Part shown: piece after piece, positions 44,623-53,485 of the stretch | Numbering within the stretch: position 1 is the first letter of the stretch | How the letters are laid out: each line of letters starts with the position of its first letter | NCBI GenBank assembly: GCA_014695195.1 | Contig: JACJNW010000044.1 | Location: 124,001 to 188,000, forward strand | Length of the DNA: 64,000 nt | Source: Cyanobacteria bacterium FACHB-DQ100 | GTDB lineage: Bacteria > Cyanobacteriota > Cyanobacteriia > Leptolyngbyales > Leptolyngbyaceae | Reading direction: 5' to 3' | Notes under the pieces: model-generated | Told to the model about the DNA's origin: nothing | The model's input: the letters and a program-made list of their open reading frames with translations, nothing else | The model's database searches: none | Position numbers and translations under genes: made by a program

Positions 44623-46224
44623 CTATTTTTGAGACGGAGCCGTCCACCATGCCAACGCATAGGATTGTACGGGCTGATTCACTTGTTGACGGAAAACGAC
44701 CCGAATTTTATAACGTCCGGTTGCTGGCACTGGATAGAAAATATGCTGCACACTATCAATGTCGCTGACCGATGACCAGATAGCCCGACGAATATCATTG
44801 TCTTCCGCCCGCATCAGGTAAAGATCCAGCCTATTCAGTCCCCGATCGCGAAAGCTCTCCCCAATCTCAAATTCACCGTTGCGATTGCGATCGTTTAGCT
44901 CCACCAATCGATTCCAGGCTAAGGTTGCAGAAACATAGCTTCCTTGCAGCAAAGGCTTCTCAATCAGATAGTCTTGTACTGACTTCTTTGTTTCGATTTT
45001 GCCGTAGTTCCAGCCGATCGCGGGTACTGCTCGATTCGGTGCCCATTGTCCGGCACTAAACTGCTGATACGCTCGAAACGCATTCAATTGTCCCGCGCCC
45101 ATCTGAATGTTTAAGGGAATTTTGCGGTCTTTATACGCATCAGAATCTAGCCAAGTTTTATTGTCTTTCTCTACGATCGTGCGCGTCATTCCGAGCAATC
45201 GCCCATCGCCTTTGTCTTTGATTTTGTCAGCAGAATTCATCAGTACCGCTTTCATCACTTCATGACGACGAGCATCCGTTGTCCAAGGTAATTTACAGCC
45301 CCCTTTACAACCAGCGCGGAGTTGTCGATCGCCGAATTCCTGCAACAATGCGACTGTTGCAGTCACGTGCGGAGCCGCAAAGCTTGAACCAACGGCAGTC
45401 GTTTGTTTGCCTCTGAGATTCGCGACGTTGATCTTACTTCCGGGAGCCGTGAGCGAGAGCGATCGACGACCTCCTAAGCTCGTCTCAACGCCATCGTTGC
45501 GCTTAAAAATGCGCGGATAAGTATCTCCAATATTTGAAAAATCAATTTTTGCATACTCCGCTCCGACTCGCCGTGTGAACGAAACTGTCATGCCGTTATA
45601 GCTATCCGTTGGAATCGGAATGCCGCCTTTTCCTTGATTCCCTGCCACAATGAACAAAGAATTATGCTTCAGTGATAACCAATCAATACATTGGGTTAGA
45701 AGTGCATTTCCGTCTAATCGAGCATTCGGGCGCGGATCTTGCTGCAATGCTTCCCCAAAGCTAAAGTTAATTGCTCTCACATCCCCCCCATTCTGCAAGG
45801 TGACCTGCTGAGCTGAAAGACATTCCTCGGCTTGTCCGCTGCGCTGTGGAGTGGCTGCGGCAGAAGAATAAAGCCGAGCCTCTGGCGCAACTCCTCGCAC
45901 CGCTTTACTATCCCCGATCATCACACTCGCAACCTGAGCCGCATGAGTATCTAAGTTTGTATTCGTTTTTGCGGGCTGATTGCGGAAAAACACTCGCGTT
46001 AAGCCGATCGTCTGATTCGTTGTACTGGCCTTATCCACACCAAATCGAGGAGGTCGTCCGATTTCTACTTGCCCGATCGCAATCTTCTTTCCAGTGAGAT
46101 TGTAGGGAGCCTGCTGAAGCCGGAGTGCATCAATGCCAGAGGCACCGATCGAGCTTTCTGCTATAGGCATCGCTTGTGCGGCAACTGCAATCCACATTCC
46201 ACCAAGTCCCACCAGCCACTTCAT
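44623..46224 (-). CDS. S8 subtilisin-family protease with Glu at the Asp position
   Basis: A 533-residue secreted protease; signal peptide MKWLVGLGGMWIAVAAQAMP. The subtilase triad region reads: GQVEIGRP (Glu 54 where Asp is usual), DTHAAQVASVM (His 94), oxyanion Asn in VAGNQG (196), and GSSFAAPHVTATVALL (Ser 281). A C-terminal β-rich domain of ~150 residues contains NDRNRNGEFEIGESF, a calcium-loop-like motif. The Asp-to-Glu change at the first triad position may alter or reduce activity. Directly followed by the serpin gene. Confidence 0.87.
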   Translation of the reverse strand: MKWLVGLGGMWIAVAAQAMPIAESSIGASGIDALRLQQAPYNLTGKKIAIGQVEIGRPPRFGVDKASTTNQTIGLTRVFFRNQPAKTNTNLDTHAAQVASVMIGDSKAVRGVAPEARLYSSAAATPQRSGQAEECLSAQQVTLQNGGDVRAINFSFGEALQQDPRPNARLDGNALLTQCIDWLSLKHNSLFIVAGNQGKGGIPIPTDSYNGMTVSFTRRVGAEYAKIDFSNIGDTYPRIFKRNDGVETSLGGRRSLSLTAPGSKINVANLRGKQTTAVGSSFAAPHVTATVALLQEFGDRQLRAGCKGGCKLPWTTDARRHEVMKAVLMNSADKIKDKGDGRLLGMTRTIVEKDNKTWLDSDAYKDRKIPLNIQMGAGQLNAFRAYQQFSAGQWAPNRAVPAIGWNYGKIETKKSVQDYLIEKPLLQGSYVSATLAWNRLVELNDRNRNGEFEIGESFRDRGLNRLDLYLMRAEDNDIRRAIWSSVSDIDSVQHIFYPVPATGRYKIRVVFRQQVNQPVQSYALAWWTAPSQK

Positions 46225-46352
46225 CCTTCACGCTCCGTTTTTGAGTATTTATTCCTAAGATTTGTGCAAACCCTGACCAAAATCTGAGAGAAAGCCTTCA
46301 CAATTTGTTAAACTGATCACAAAATCATGCTCTCCAAGGGGAACACACCGTC

Positions 46353-47048
46353 ATGTCCAATAAACCGATCGTCATTGCACCTTCGATTCTCTCTGCTGAT
46401 TTTAGTCGGTTAGGCGACGAAATTCGTGCGGTTGATGCCGCCGGAGCCGACTGGATTCACGTTGATGTGATGGATGGTCGGTTTGTGCCGAACATTACGA
46501 TCGGCCCCCTGATCGTTGAAGCAATCCGTCCTGTGACCCAAAAGCCGCTGGATGTCCACTTGATGATTGTAGAGCCAGAAAAATACGTTGGTGATTTTGC
46601 TAAAGCTGGAGCGGATCACATCTACGTTCACGCGGAACACAACGCCTCGCCGCACCTGCACCGCACTCTGGGACAGATCAAAGAGTACGGCAAGAAAGCA
46701 GGAGTTGTGCTCAATCCGGGTAGCCCCTTGGAGCTGATCGACTATGTTCTGGAACTCTGCGATCTGGTTCTGATTATGAGCGTTAACCCTGGATTTGGTG
46801 GACAAAGCTTTATTCCCGGTGTGTTGCCGAAAATTCGTAAGCTGCGTCAGATGTGCGATGAGCGCGGACTCGATCCTTGGATCGAAGTCGATGGTGGCTT
46901 AAAAGCGAACAACACCTGGCAAGTGATCGAAGCCGGTGCAAACGCGATCGTTGCGGGTTCTGCGGTATTTAATGCTCCCGATTATGCAGCCGCGATCGAA
47001 GGCATTCGCAACAGCAAGCGCCCCGCACCGGAACTTGCAACCGTTTAA
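46353..47048 (+). CDS. rpe: Ribulose-phosphate 3-epimerase
   Basis: A 231-residue TIM-barrel enzyme interconverting ribulose-5-phosphate and xylulose-5-phosphate in the Calvin cycle and the pentose phosphate pathway. Motifs: [30 protein letters not shown] with metal ligands, [28 protein letters not shown], and the phosphate site [10 protein letters not shown]...VAGSAVF. AAGGGG lies before the ATG. A terminator follows. Confidence 0.97.
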   Translation: MSNKPIVIAPSILSADFSRLGDEIRAVDAAGADWIHVDVMDGRFVPNITIGPLIVEAIRPVTQKPLDVHLMIVEPEKYVGDFAKAGADHIYVHAEHNASPHLHRTLGQIKEYGKKAGVVLNPGSPLELIDYVLELCDLVLIMSVNPGFGGQSFIPGVLPKIRKLRQMCDERGLDPWIEVDGGLKANNTWQVIEAGANAIVAGSAVFNAPDYAAAIEGIRNSKRPAPELATV

Positions 47049-47070
47049 TTGATTCAATTTCGATTAAGCC

Positions 47071-47106
47071 AAAAAAGCCGATCGCAGTAGTGCGATCGGC
47101 TTTTTT
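47071..47106 (+). terminator. Bidirectional terminator between rpe and a response regulator gene
   Basis: AAAAAAGCCGATCGCA pairs with TGCGATCGGCTTTTTT around GTAG; an A-run and a T-run flank the stem, so both strands can use it. Confidence 0.85.
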
Positions 47107-47122
47107 GCATTCCATCCCTCGA

Positions 47123-47848
47123 TCAAACTGAGTCTTCGCTCATAATTTGAGCTAAATTACAGTTCCGCAGCAGTTCAGCGCTCTCTGGAATCAGATGCTC
47201 CTGAAGCTGATACACCGCTTGCAGCACCGCCAACTCCCGTCCGTAGTCGCGCTCTAAGATGTCGATCGCTGATTCCTGTCCAACTCGCCCTAATCTCAAT
47301 AAATGCAGCGCCATATTGATATTAGAAAGCGGATTGCGAAGCTCCTGATAGAAATGGTTCAGCAAACCATCGCGTGTTCCAGAAACCTGTGGCGCAGTTA
47401 CAGGCAAAGAAACGGGCTGACTTTTCGCTTTTTCTGGCTTGGCGGGCTTAACCTGGCGCGAATAGCACTCCGCTAACGCCTCATATTTTGCCAAGCGACC
47501 GACGACCGCCCCTAGCAAATCCGTCGCCGTGCAGGGCTTGGTCAGATAGTCGTCCGCACCGAGTTCCATGCCTTGGCGCTGGTCAGTTTTGGCGCTGCGA
47601 GCAGAGAGAAAAATAAACGGAATTCCAGACGTATCGGGCGAGGTGCGGAGTTGAGTCAGCACAGAGAAGCCATCACAGTCGGGCATCGTCACGTCACACA
47701 AGATCAAATCTGGATGATGATCATGTGCCAGTTGCACCCCAATCTGACCATTCTCGCCGCCAATTCCCCGAAATCCCTCAGCTTCCAGCAAATCTAAAAT
47801 CGACTCTCGAACGGTTTGTTCGTCTTCAATCACGAGGATCGTTTTCAT
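47123..47848 (-). CDS. Response regulator with a degenerate histidine-kinase dimerisation domain
   Basis: A 241-residue protein. The receiver domain (1-120) has phospho-acceptor Asp 52 in LILCDVTMP and Lys 104 in LTKPC. A linker rich in Lys/Pro follows, then residues 160-225 resemble a HisKA dimerisation helix pair (HFYQELRNPLSNINMALHLL), but the phosphorylated His of the usual SHELR is Gln 168. There is no ATPase domain. It overlaps the upstream kinase gene by 23 bases and is the last gene of a three-gene two-component operon. Confidence 0.88.
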   Translation of the reverse strand: MKTILVIEDEQTVRESILDLLEAEGFRGIGGENGQIGVQLAHDHHPDLILCDVTMPDCDGFSVLTQLRTSPDTSGIPFIFLSARSAKTDQRQGMELGADDYLTKPCTATDLLGAVVGRLAKYEALAECYSRQVKPAKPEKAKSQPVSLPVTAPQVSGTRDGLLNHFYQELRNPLSNINMALHLLRLGRVGQESAIDILERDYGRELAVLQAVYQLQEHLIPESAELLRNCNLAQIMSEDSV

Positions 47849-48956
47849 ACGTGGACTGTCTATTTATCGGTAGCGTTACTGTAACTAGAGTTCCCTGATT
47901 TTCCTCGCTCTCAACGGTAATCGTGCCGCCGTGCAGATCAACGCATTGTTTCACGATCGACAAGCCTAAGCCCGTCCCTGGAATCGATTTTGCATTGCTA
48001 GCACGATGAAACGATTGAAACAAATCCGTTTGCTCCGATTTTGGAATGCCAATGCCACGATCGCGAATCTGAAACACAGCGCTACGATCGCTCAGCTCCA
48101 ATCTAAAGTCAATCAACTCACCGCTAGGGGAGTATTTCACTGCATTCGATAATAAATTGGTCAAAATGTGGCGCAATAACCGCTCATCAAGGCGGGAATG
48201 GCTCCCATTCGTCTCATTGTAAGAAAACGCGATCGAACTTTTGCGCTTGTCGGTGAGGTGAAATTCGTCAACAAGCTCTTTACAGAATCGAATGAGATCC
48301 AACGACTGCGGGATAAACTGTAGCTTTCCTGCCTCGGTTTCTCCGACCGTTAACACATCCGTCAAAAGCTGGTGCATTCGTTTAACAGAGTCTTGAATGC
48401 GTTCGAGATACGTTGCCTTTTTTTGCTCAGTAATTTGAGTTCCGTAGCGTTGCAACAGTTCCGTTGAAAACAAAATTGTATTCAATGGATTGCGAAATTC
48501 ATGCGATACAACTGACACAAATCTCGATTTTAGTTCGCTGATTTCTTTCTCTTTTTTCAGCGCAGATTGAATCATCCTCTCTGCTTTGTGCCGCGACAAA
48601 GCAATCTCAACCGCTGTGACTAATTCTCGGTCTTCAAAGGGCTTTAGAATATAGCCGAAAGGCTGAACATTTTTAGCTCGCGCTAAGGTTGGTTCATCGG
48701 CATGAGCCGTCAAAAAAACTACAGGCAACTGCCAATTTTTACGGATTTTCTCTGCTGTCTCGACTCCATCCATTTCACCCGATAAGCGAACATCCATTAA
48801 TACCAAGTCGGGTTGCAGGTGAGTGATATCACTCAGCGCTTCTTCTGCGGTGGTTGCGATCGAAACGACTTGATATCCGGCATTCTGTAAGCTTGTTTGG
48901 ATATCCAAGGCGATAATACTTTCATCCTCAACGATGAGTATTTTAGCAGTAGACAT
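47826..48956 (-). CDS. Hybrid receiver-histidine kinase (REC-HisKA-HATPase)
   Basis: A 376-residue protein. The N-terminal receiver has Asp 55 in LVLMDVRLSG and Lys in YILKPFEDREL. A coiled linker leads to HisKA with FVSVVSHEFRNPLNTIL, whose His is present, and an ATPase domain with LLSNAVKYSP (N box), FQIRDRGIGIP and SIPGTGLGLSIVKQCVDLHGG. It likely receives a phosphoryl group on the receiver that tunes its kinase. Middle gene of the operon; its end overlaps the next gene. Confidence 0.92.
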   Translation of the reverse strand: MSTAKILIVEDESIIALDIQTSLQNAGYQVVSIATTAEEALSDITHLQPDLVLMDVRLSGEMDGVETAEKIRKNWQLPVVFLTAHADEPTLARAKNVQPFGYILKPFEDRELVTAVEIALSRHKAERMIQSALKKEKEISELKSRFVSVVSHEFRNPLNTILFSTELLQRYGTQITEQKKATYLERIQDSVKRMHQLLTDVLTVGETEAGKLQFIPQSLDLIRFCKELVDEFHLTDKRKSSIAFSYNETNGSHSRLDERLLRHILTNLLSNAVKYSPSGELIDFRLELSDRSAVFQIRDRGIGIPKSEQTDLFQSFHRASNAKSIPGTGLGLSIVKQCVDLHGGTITVESEENQGTLVTVTLPINRQSTYENDPRD

Positions 48957-48981
48957 AATTCAGCCCTGAATTGAATCTTGA

Positions 48982-51966
48982 TTAAACCTTGAGCTTTTGT
49001 TCTGTAAAAGAGATTGTAAATTGAACTCCTGATTCAAGGTTAAGGTTTATCTCTCCTCGCAATTGGCGAATCAACATACAAACAAGCTGCAAGCCCAGCG
49101 ATTTGGTTTGGCGAAAATCGAGGTTTGGCGGAAAGCCGCGCCCATTATCGCGCACTACCAGCTGATAGCGCGTAAATTCACGTAAATCGTTGTAAAAATT
49201 TTCCTCAGCGTGAAGCTGAACCGAAATAGTCCCTGCTTCTCCGAAGGGAAAAGCGTACTTAAGCGAATTAGAAATAAGCTCATTAATAATTAGCCCACAA
49301 GGAATTGCGGTATCGATACTTAACCGCACATCTTCAACATCAAGATGAAGCTGAATTGATCGAGCATTCGCTGAATAAGAGCGAAATAAAGCATTCGTTA
49401 AACCATGAATATACTCTGAAAAATGAGTCTTTGCGAGATCCTCAGATTGGTAAAGCTTCTCGTGAATCAGCGCCATCGCACTCACTCGATTCTGGCTTTC
49501 TTTGAACACTTCAATAATTTGCTGGTCTTGAATGTGTCCTGCTTGTAATTTGAGCAGACTAGAGACGACCTGGAGATTATTTTTGACGCGATGATGAATC
49601 TCTTTCAGCATCACTTCTTTTTCTTGCAGCGATGCCCGAATTTTATTTTCTGCCCACTTACGTTCGCTAATATCAACAACAGAACCGATCACTTCGATCG
49701 ATTGGTCACTCAGCCATTTCATGCTGTCTCGCAGCCATCGGTAGGAGCCATCATGATGTAAGAATCGGTATTCGCAAGTAATTTCTCCGGCTTGCGGCAA
49801 ACTACGCAAATGCTCTAGCACGAACGATCGATCTTCTGGGTGAATGTGATCGATCCAAAACTGCGGATCTTTGAGGTATTGCCAAACCTCATAGCCGAGT
49901 TGTTGAGTGATATTTTCACTGACGAATGTACAGGCGCGATGGCGATCGGGTTGACAAGTATAAATCACGGCAGGACTGGAAGAAAGCAAATATTTTAACC
50001 GAGCTTGAGTGGCGATTAAGGCTTTTTCTGAGTATTTGCGATCGGTAATGTCGCGCTGTACGGCAACAAAATGGGTGACTTTTCCTTGCAAATTTGCGAT
50101 CGGCACTACATTTAAATCCGCCCAATATTCGGAGCCATCTACGCGGTAGTTCATCAGTTCAAATCGGATGGATCTTCCGTGGCTGAGTGCAGTTTTGATT
50201 CTTTTGATCAGAGCATCATTGATTTTTTCACCTTTTCTTTCACCTTGAGTGAGAATGGTAGCCGTTTCTCCGATGACTTCTTCAGCTGAATATCCTGTCA
50301 TTTGCTCGAAAGCAGCATTAACATACGTGATTTTTGGGGTTTCTAGATCTGCGTCGGTAATAATTACGGCATCATTCCCATTGACAACTACAGATTCAAA
50401 TAATTTCAGGCGTTCTTCTGCGGCTTGGCGATCTTCTTGTGCCTGGACTTTTTGCAGCACGATCGAGAGATAATCGCCGAGTTCTTGAAGGACTTCAACT
50501 TCGGAGGAAGTCCAAGGCTTAGCGTACGGAGCATTAAGCGCCAGAATACCGATTTCGTGGGTGGAGTGTTGGACTGCCACCATCGCGATCGCACGGGTTC
50601 TACGGCTCAGCATATCGGTTGACATTGACGCGAATGCGGGGTCAGACAAAACATCCTCCACGATCGCCGGTTCACGTCGCTGCATCATTTCAAAATAAAA
50701 GGGAGTCAGGTGGAATCTCTCTACCTCTCCTTGCATAGACGGCATCGTTGGCGGTTGAACCGAGTGAATGACCTTGAATCGACGATTTTCGATAATGCTA
50801 TAAAGCACTCGCAAGTCTGGAAACTGCTGAGCGGTTTGATCGGTCGTCAGTTTGATTAATTCGTTGACTGATAATCCAGCCGCAACGCCTTGCGAAATCT
50901 GATTCAAAATTTGCAGACAGCGTTGCTTTTCGCGCAGATTTTGCTCGATTAATCGTCGTTGTGAAACTTCTTTTTGCAGTTTTGCGTTTGCGGCTCTGAG
51001 TTCTACGGTTCGCAATTCGACGCGAATTTCCAGGTCTTGTTTGGTCTGCTGGAGTTCGATTTCAGCTTGGCGCTGGGCAGTGACATCAGTGGCAACGCCG
51101 ATCAGCCCAATCACTTCGCCTTCTGTGCTGCGAATCGGAGTAGCGCGATTGTCATAAAACGCGCCGCCGAACTCCAAAATCGATCGATGTTCCTCGCCTT
51201 GAAGGACACGATCGAAGTCTCGAATCACTTGCGGATAGTCACGGTAAAACTCGTAAATCGATTGCCCAACCAGTACCCCTGGCTGTACTCCAAACGTTTC
51301 AAGCCCTTTACCTTCGCATAAAGTATAGACTCCGTTTTTATCGAGCGCGTAGAGGATTGTGGGAGTGTTAATCACCACGGTGCGTAACAGCTTTTCGCTT
51401 GCAATGAGGCTTTTTTGGGTGTGGCTTTGCTCAGTAATGTCGCGCATACTAATTACTCGACCCCAGAGCGTGTTGTTGAGCCATAACGGCTTTGAAAATC
51501 GCTCTAGAATTCGCCCGTCTTTTAGATAAAGCAGATTATGTCCCTCGATCGTGGGCTGTTCGGTTTCGAGTTGTATCTGCTGACGGAATAGATTGGGCTC
51601 AACCAGCAGTTGAGCCACCTGCTCTATCAGGCGAATGTCTTTGCTCAGCACAGATGCTTCAATGTTCCACTGTTGGCGAAAGGTTTGATTGATGCTGAGG
51701 ATTTTGCCCTGCGAATCGATCGCTAGAATTCCGTCTGCGGCAGATTCGATCGTCATGTCTAGCAGCATTTTGGCGTTTTCTGCTTGCTGGCGAGCGGTGC
51801 GTTCCTGATAGAGTTCTTGCTGGAGGGTAGCGATCGTCGTTTTTAGATCTGCAAAAGCAGACTGAAGCTGTAAGCGGGTAGATGCTTCAGTATCAGAATC
51901 GCACTGACACCGGCTGAGAAGCGCTTGAAGTTGAGCAATTCTGGGCAGTGCGTCATCCTGGTACAT
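48982..51966 (-). CDS. Multi-PAS/GAF sensor histidine kinase (HisKA_2 type)
   Basis: A 994-residue soluble kinase. An N-terminal coiled coil is followed by PAS domains near 70-180, 195-305, 530-650 and 660-770, a GAF-like region near 350-510, and a HisKA_2/HATPase module at the C-terminus: MLKEIHHRVKNNLQVVSSLLKLQ with the phosphorylated His, LIINELISNSLKYAF, LVVRDNGRGFPP, SLGLQLVCMLIRQL. The third PAS has GETATILTQGERKG where LOV domains have their flavin-binding cysteine motif, so it is not photoactive by that mechanism. No membrane segments. First gene of the operon. Confidence 0.92.
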   Translation of the reverse strand: MYQDDALPRIAQLQALLSRCQCDSDTEASTRLQLQSAFADLKTTIATLQQELYQERTARQQAENAKMLLDMTIESAADGILAIDSQGKILSINQTFRQQWNIEASVLSKDIRLIEQVAQLLVEPNLFRQQIQLETEQPTIEGHNLLYLKDGRILERFSKPLWLNNTLWGRVISMRDITEQSHTQKSLIASEKLLRTVVINTPTILYALDKNGVYTLCEGKGLETFGVQPGVLVGQSIYEFYRDYPQVIRDFDRVLQGEEHRSILEFGGAFYDNRATPIRSTEGEVIGLIGVATDVTAQRQAEIELQQTKQDLEIRVELRTVELRAANAKLQKEVSQRRLIEQNLREKQRCLQILNQISQGVAAGLSVNELIKLTTDQTAQQFPDLRVLYSIIENRRFKVIHSVQPPTMPSMQGEVERFHLTPFYFEMMQRREPAIVEDVLSDPAFASMSTDMLSRRTRAIAMVAVQHSTHEIGILALNAPYAKPWTSSEVEVLQELGDYLSIVLQKVQAQEDRQAAEERLKLFESVVVNGNDAVIITDADLETPKITYVNAAFEQMTGYSAEEVIGETATILTQGERKGEKINDALIKRIKTALSHGRSIRFELMNYRVDGSEYWADLNVVPIANLQGKVTHFVAVQRDITDRKYSEKALIATQARLKYLLSSSPAVIYTCQPDRHRACTFVSENITQQLGYEVWQYLKDPQFWIDHIHPEDRSFVLEHLRSLPQAGEITCEYRFLHHDGSYRWLRDSMKWLSDQSIEVIGSVVDISERKWAENKIRASLQEKEVMLKEIHHRVKNNLQVVSSLLKLQAGHIQDQQIIEVFKESQNRVSAMALIHEKLYQSEDLAKTHFSEYIHGLTNALFRSYSANARSIQLHLDVEDVRLSIDTAIPCGLIINELISNSLKYAFPFGEAGTISVQLHAEENFYNDLREFTRYQLVVRDNGRGFPPNLDFRQTKSLGLQLVCMLIRQLRGEINLNLESGVQFTISFTEQKLKV

Positions 51967-52165
51967 GGATCGTCATTAAGAATAGGAAAGCCGAATGATT
52001 GGGACTGTGATCTAGGGTTTACGGTTCTCGTGATTCCCTTTCGCCCCGAATATAAGCGTATTATTCCCTAGGTGATAGGATCTGAATCGAAATCTTTTCA
52101 TAAGGCTTCCACAATTCTTCATCAGCTTTGATTCGCCTATTTTGCTCTTTTCCCTACATTCTCGG

Positions 52166-53482
52166 ATGCAAACTGTTCTTCAAACGCTCTCAACTACGAT
52201 CGCACCTGCAGAAATTCGGACGTGGGATGCTCTATCTGATTTTCAACAAGCGCAGCTAACCCGATCAATTCGTCATCCCGATCAGATCGCGTGGGTGACT
52301 CCGACTTCGATCGAGGAGTTAAGCGCGATCGTGGCCTGTGCTCATCGCAATCAATGGCGCATTCTGCCTTGTGGTCGTGCGAGCAAGTTGCATTGGGGCG
52401 GTGTGATCGATGCGGTGACACTGGTGGTGAGTACGGAAAAGCTCGATCGCTTGGTTGAACACGCTGAAGGTGATTTAACCGTAACGGCTGAAGCGGGAAT
52501 TTCGTTTGCCAAGCTGCAATCGATCGTCGGCGAAGTGGGGCAATTCTGCGCGATCGACCCGACGGGGCACGATCAAGCAACGTTGGGCGGGGTGATTGCA
52601 ACGGCGGATACTGGATCGCTGCGGCATCGCTACAACAGTGTGCGCGATATGCTGCTGGGTGTGACGTTTGTGCGCTGTGATGGTGAGATTGTCAAAGCGG
52701 GCGGACGAGTGGTGAAAAACGTTGCGGGCTACGATTTGATGAAGCTACTCACCGGATCGTATGGAACGCTGGGAATTTTAGCGCAGGCGACAGTGCGGGT
52801 ATATCCGATTCCGCCTGTTTCTCGATCGATGATTCTCATGGGTGATCCAGTTGCGTTAGAGAAAGTGACACAAACCCTATTAAGTTCTGCATTAACGCCT
52901 GTGAGTGTAGATTTGCTGTCGAATGTGATCACAGCAGCGTTAGGATTTACGAATACTCCAAGTTTGTTAGTCCGATTCCAAAGCATTGCGGAAAGTGTTG
53001 ATCAACAAATTGAACGATTTACCGAAGTTGGAAAAACGCTGAATTTAAGCATTTCTGAACCCGCAGACTCGGATCTATGGCAGCAGTTGACAGAACAAAT
53101 AAATTTATCTGCCCAAAGTGACCAGATCGTTTGCAAAATAGGAGTAAAGCCGTCTGAAGCAGTGTCAGTTCTGAATCAGATTTCTGCACTTTTACCGACT
53201 GCGGAAGTATTGATTCATGCTGGAAGCGGCATTGGGCGATTGAGTGTCAGAGAGGCGCGATCGACGCAACTTTTAGAAGCACGATCGATCTGTGAAGCCA
53301 CAGGCGGATATCTTTCTGTGCTGCAAGCCTCGAGCGAGTTCAAACAACAGCTTGAAGTGTGGGGCTATTCTGGCCATGCGAACGCGAAACGCGGTGCAAG
53401 CATCGACTGGATGAAGCGTATTAAAGCGCAATTTGATCCTCAAACTCTATTTAGTCCTCACCGTTTTGTAGGCGGAATTTAA
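52166..53482 (+). CDS. glcE: Glycolate dehydrogenase FAD-binding subunit GlcE-like
   Basis: A 438-residue FAD-binding oxidoreductase (VAO fold). Motifs: ILPCGRASKLHWGG, TVTAEAGISFAKLQ, QATLGGVIATADTGSLRHRYNSVRDMLLGVTFV, GRVVKNVAGYDLMKLLTGSYGTLG. The C-terminal end is DWMKRIKAQFDPQTLFSPHRF. It lies 3 bases before the iron-sulfur subunit gene. Together with a GlcD-type subunit the complex oxidises photorespiratory glycolate to glyoxylate. The ATG at 52166 is chosen over a TTG at 52142. Confidence 0.9.
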   Translation: MQTVLQTLSTTIAPAEIRTWDALSDFQQAQLTRSIRHPDQIAWVTPTSIEELSAIVACAHRNQWRILPCGRASKLHWGGVIDAVTLVVSTEKLDRLVEHAEGDLTVTAEAGISFAKLQSIVGEVGQFCAIDPTGHDQATLGGVIATADTGSLRHRYNSVRDMLLGVTFVRCDGEIVKAGGRVVKNVAGYDLMKLLTGSYGTLGILAQATVRVYPIPPVSRSMILMGDPVALEKVTQTLLSSALTPVSVDLLSNVITAALGFTNTPSLLVRFQSIAESVDQQIERFTEVGKTLNLSISEPADSDLWQQLTEQINLSAQSDQIVCKIGVKPSEAVSVLNQISALLPTAEVLIHAGSGIGRLSVREARSTQLLEARSICEATGGYLSVLQASSEFKQQLEVWGYSGHANAKRGASIDWMKRIKAQFDPQTLFSPHRFVGGI

Positions 53483-53485
53483 AAA

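Noticed and set aside
50170-50290. A LOV photoreceptor domain in the large sensor kinase
   Set aside because: The PAS resembles LOV in outline, but the flavin-binding cysteine motif is replaced by GETATILTQG.
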